This document shows, one piece after another, positions 29,340-31,335 of a DNA stretch of 31,335 nt (within the stretch, counting starts at the first letter, position 1; every line of letters starts with the position of its first letter). Origin of the DNA: Echinostoma caproni (Eukaryota > Platyhelminthes > Trematoda > Plagiorchiida > Echinostomatidae); contig UZAN01041700.1 in the NCBI GenBank assembly GCA_900618425.1, positions 16,750 to 48,084 of the forward strand, in the 5' to 3' direction. Under the pieces are notes generated by a model. That model worked only from the letters and a program-made list of their open reading frames with translations. It did not search any database and was not told where the DNA came from. Position numbers and translations under genes: made by a program.

Positions 29340-29905
29340 CTCACCTGGCTAACACATCATTTATGAAGTGTCGGCACGCATACAGAAGACTCTGTTGGCA
29401 TTTGCCATCTTGAGACATCTGCTGCACCGTCGCAAAATCTGGTTGTTCGTAAAGGGTCGAGTATATACCGCAGTAGTTTGGCCAGTTCTGGTATACGGAA
29501 AAGAGACGTGGCCATTATGAGAACAAGATAAGAATAGATTGTCGGTGTTCGAATACCGCTGTCAACGTCGCATGGCACGAGTCTGGTGGGGAAACTGGAT
29601 GAGCAATGCCGAGGTTGGACGTAGAGTATTTGATAATCATGGTCATCCACTAGAGCAAATGATCGATCACCATAGATTACGCTAGTTGGGATATGTGCTG
29701 CGCGTGCCACCAAATAGGTTGCCGCGGCGTGCGAAGTTTGCCGAGTCAGGTAGCTGATAGAGAAGAATCAAGGGTGGTCAAACCTGGCATGAGGGCATGA
29801 AAACCTTAACCAGGACACTGGGTCACACAGATTCCCTTAGGCCCCTGGATGGGGACCCTGAGATCATGGTCACCGTTGGTTATATACACTGAGTGATATG
29901 GCTGA
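29340..29905 (+). pseudogene. C-terminal region of the RTE-like polyprotein
   Basis: Frames starting near 29370 give EVSARIQKTLLAFAILRHLL, then RRKIWLFVKGRVYTAVVWPV, then LVYGKETWPL, LSVFEYRCQRRMARVWW, MSNAEVGRRVF, and LGYVLRVPPNRLPRRAKFAE before a stop. These match the conserved post-RT part of fluke RTE elements (ARAAxxNLxHLW...KGRVY...LLYxxETWPLR...FDHRCLRxIAR...RLRWLGHVLRMPxxRLPRR). The end contains LSDMAE-like remains near 29895-29915. Three stops interrupt it. The similarity is strong by eye. Confidence 0.8.
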
Positions 29906-30034
29906 GTGTTGCAGTCAGTAGCGCCCGTTCATCTGATCGATATTCTTGCTACCGCAGTCAATATGAATCCTTTATCTTCTCCTTGAATTTACTCTCACCA
30001 TTCAAGTCCTCATTCTGCTCTTTTATCTAAATGA

Positions 30035-30069
30035 ACAACCATGCACGAATGTGCATGGGTAATGGTTGT
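30035..30069 (+). repeat. 3' stem-loop of the RTE-like element
   Basis: CCATGCAC-GAAT-GTGCATGG (30039-30058) forms a perfect 8-bp stem with a 4-nt loop. The outer ACAACC (30035-30040) and GGTTGT (30064-30069) can pair in an alternative longer fold. It sits just before the short tail, where a 3' recognition structure for the element's RT would be expected. Confidence 0.7.
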
Positions 30070-30263
30070 AAAAACTGAACTGAACTCACACCTTCCTGAG
30101 ACTAAGAATAGAACATTATGATCATTGCCTTCACTTAGTGTCGTTCCGGGCTGTCATTGTCCTCCTTGTGTTCGACGGAAGACATGGATCAGCACCATCA
30201 AATCCAGCATGCAATTCCCGGGCTTGGACAGCAATCCATCCCGTTGAATCTGGGCTGCTGTTG

Positions 30264-30461
30264 TCAGAGACGCCCATGAAGCCGACTCATCTTTGTGCAG
30301 AACATGGTGGCATAAAATGAAGTTTTCAGTGACATGAGGGCGAAATGATCGCAAAACCCATAGCAACGCAAAACAGCTCGTTCACCATTTTTACGAACGG
30401 GATTTATCTGCTTACGCATCCCGTCGCTAGCTTGCATTTCAAGTCCCGTGATAAACCTCAT
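30264..30461 (-). pseudogene. possible zinc-knuckle (gag) relic
   Basis: The minus-strand frame contains RCYGFCDHFALMS...YATMFC, which has a spacing of cysteines and histidine loosely like the double CCHC region of Gypsy-type gag proteins. A second frame (30154-30366) overlaps out of register and would continue the sequence after a shift. No flanking gag or protease sequence is seen. This is a weak suggestion. Confidence 0.2.
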
Positions 30462-30656
30462 TCAGTTCAGCCTTATTGCACCACTATATCAAGTTCAATC
30501 TAACTCATCATAAAACTTTATATAATTTATGATTTCATTTCATTTCACAATTATTTGCATACCGCTTACCATAATTGTAACTTTGGTACTTTATTTGCTT
30601 CCCAAGGTTAATGAATTTCGGATGCATCAGTACCCAGGTTCAATCGTTTACTATAG

Positions 30657-30720
30657 GCAGTGGTGCAACAGTTTAAGCCTTCTGCTCATCGTCACATAGT
30701 TTGTGAGGTTGGACCCGGTC
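30657..30720 (+). ncRNA. possible tRNA-like SINE head
   Basis: GCAGTGGTGCAACAGTTTAAGCC (30658-30680, an A-box-like D-arm) is followed about 30 nt later by AGGTTGGACCC (30706-30716), which differs from the B box GWTCRANNC at one position. Spacing fits RNA polymerase III promoters of tRNA-derived elements. No full cloverleaf was found. Confidence 0.3.
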
Positions 30721-31335
30721 AACGTTGCCCTACTATCTAATTTATCACTCTGAAGTAGTTCCTCTCTTGATATTTCTATTTTTGTTCTTCATCGAATAAA
30801 CGGGAATAGAAAGATTTTTATTTTCGGTTTGTATCAAATACACGGTTATTTTACCAAATTATGACTCGTTTCAATAATCTGTGATCTTGAATTGTACAGA
30901 CTTGGTAAAATAGTGCAGATTTACACAGAAAGTCATAACGAAATAACTGTACCAATGTTACCGTGTGTCAAGTGAGTTCCTTTCTGGCGTTTAACTTATC
31001 TTACATAAGTACAATACCATAATTCTTTTAAAGCAGAATTTATGGAAGATGCCCAAAACACAAAAAAGATGATTCATCTATGGAAATCCCGATCAATGGT
31101 ACAACATCCCAACCGAATCTGCTCATTTTTTAACAAGTGAGGGACTGAAAACCTCTCGAAGTTTCCTGGACTCGCACACGAAAGACTGAGTTAAGGCAGA
31201 TATGTTCATAGACTACGGGCGTGATTACACATCTGTATTGTGAAACATCATAGAACCACAATTCACTGATAGTGGTTGAAAATTATCAGAGTTGTATGCT
31301 ATCGAGCTCGTCCCCAGGTTGCGGATAGGAAAACG
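30721..31335. other. no recognisable gene
   Basis: AT-rich DNA without any frame above about 60 codons. An AATAAA occurs at 30795-30800. Confidence 0.5.

Larger units (their letters stand above)
26530..30095 (+). mobile_element. RTE/SR2-like non-LTR retrotransposon, nearly full length, dead
   Basis: About 3.5 kb. A GC-rich 5' untranslated region (26530-27090) is followed by endonuclease remains, reverse transcriptase remains, a C-terminal domain ending near 29900, and a 3' end with a stem-loop (30035-30069) and a short ACTGA-type tail (30076-30086). This matches the single-polyprotein plan of RTE-type elements of flukes (SR2 of Schistosoma is the named example; assignment from memory). Frameshifts and stops are spread over the whole length and the RT catalytic box is lost, so it cannot move by itself. 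The exact 5' end and target duplication were not found. Confidence 0.85.

Noticed and set aside
1..31335. CRISPR array, prokaryotic operon, rRNA or intact tRNA.
   Set aside because: No regular spaced repeats, no ribosome-binding-site-led tandem genes and no full cloverleaf or rRNA core sequence seen.

Overview
The window reads as intergenic or intronic DNA from a digenean trematode (fluke). It is AT-rich, has stop codons everywhere, no prokaryotic gene layout, and is full of decayed non-LTR retrotransposons, Penelope-like elements and tRNA-derived short elements of the kinds known from flukes. The clade call rests on remembered resemblance of the transposon proteins (CR1-like, RTE/SR2-like, GIY-YIG Penelope-like, Smalpha-like SINE). 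No search could be run. No complete cellular gene is visible. A few frames could be exons of an unrecognised gene and are given low confidence.

Layout. Positions 1-252: 3' end of a CR1-like element. 1815-3826: a 5'-truncated CR1-like element, split by a short foldback element at 2986-3174 that has a 6-bp target duplication. 6271-8450: a third CR1-like element with endonuclease and reverse transcriptase remains. 9300-10210: unknown coding-like frames and a possible LTR-element end. 10950-11142, 12386-12561 and 13287-13396: three unrelated inverted repeats. 12190-12361 (minus): a tRNA-like head and a recognisable hammerhead ribozyme core, i.e. a Smalpha-like SINE. 12801-12900: another copy of the repeat at 12386-12561. 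14030-14394 (minus) and 15267-15532 (plus): C-terminal GIY-YIG regions of two Penelope-like elements. 18503-18964: an assembly gap flanked by the same 21 bp. 21976-25164: four frames that could be exons. 23795-23841: a near-perfect hairpin. 24178-24244: a tRNA-like fold. 26530-30095: an almost full-length but dead RTE-like retrotransposon.

The elements do not form a pathway; they are layers of insertion. The most informative points are the hammerhead core inside the SINE, the nested foldback element whose removal restores the host element's frame, and the number of independent inverted repeats. Transcribed inverted repeats could form double-stranded RNA, but that is inference.
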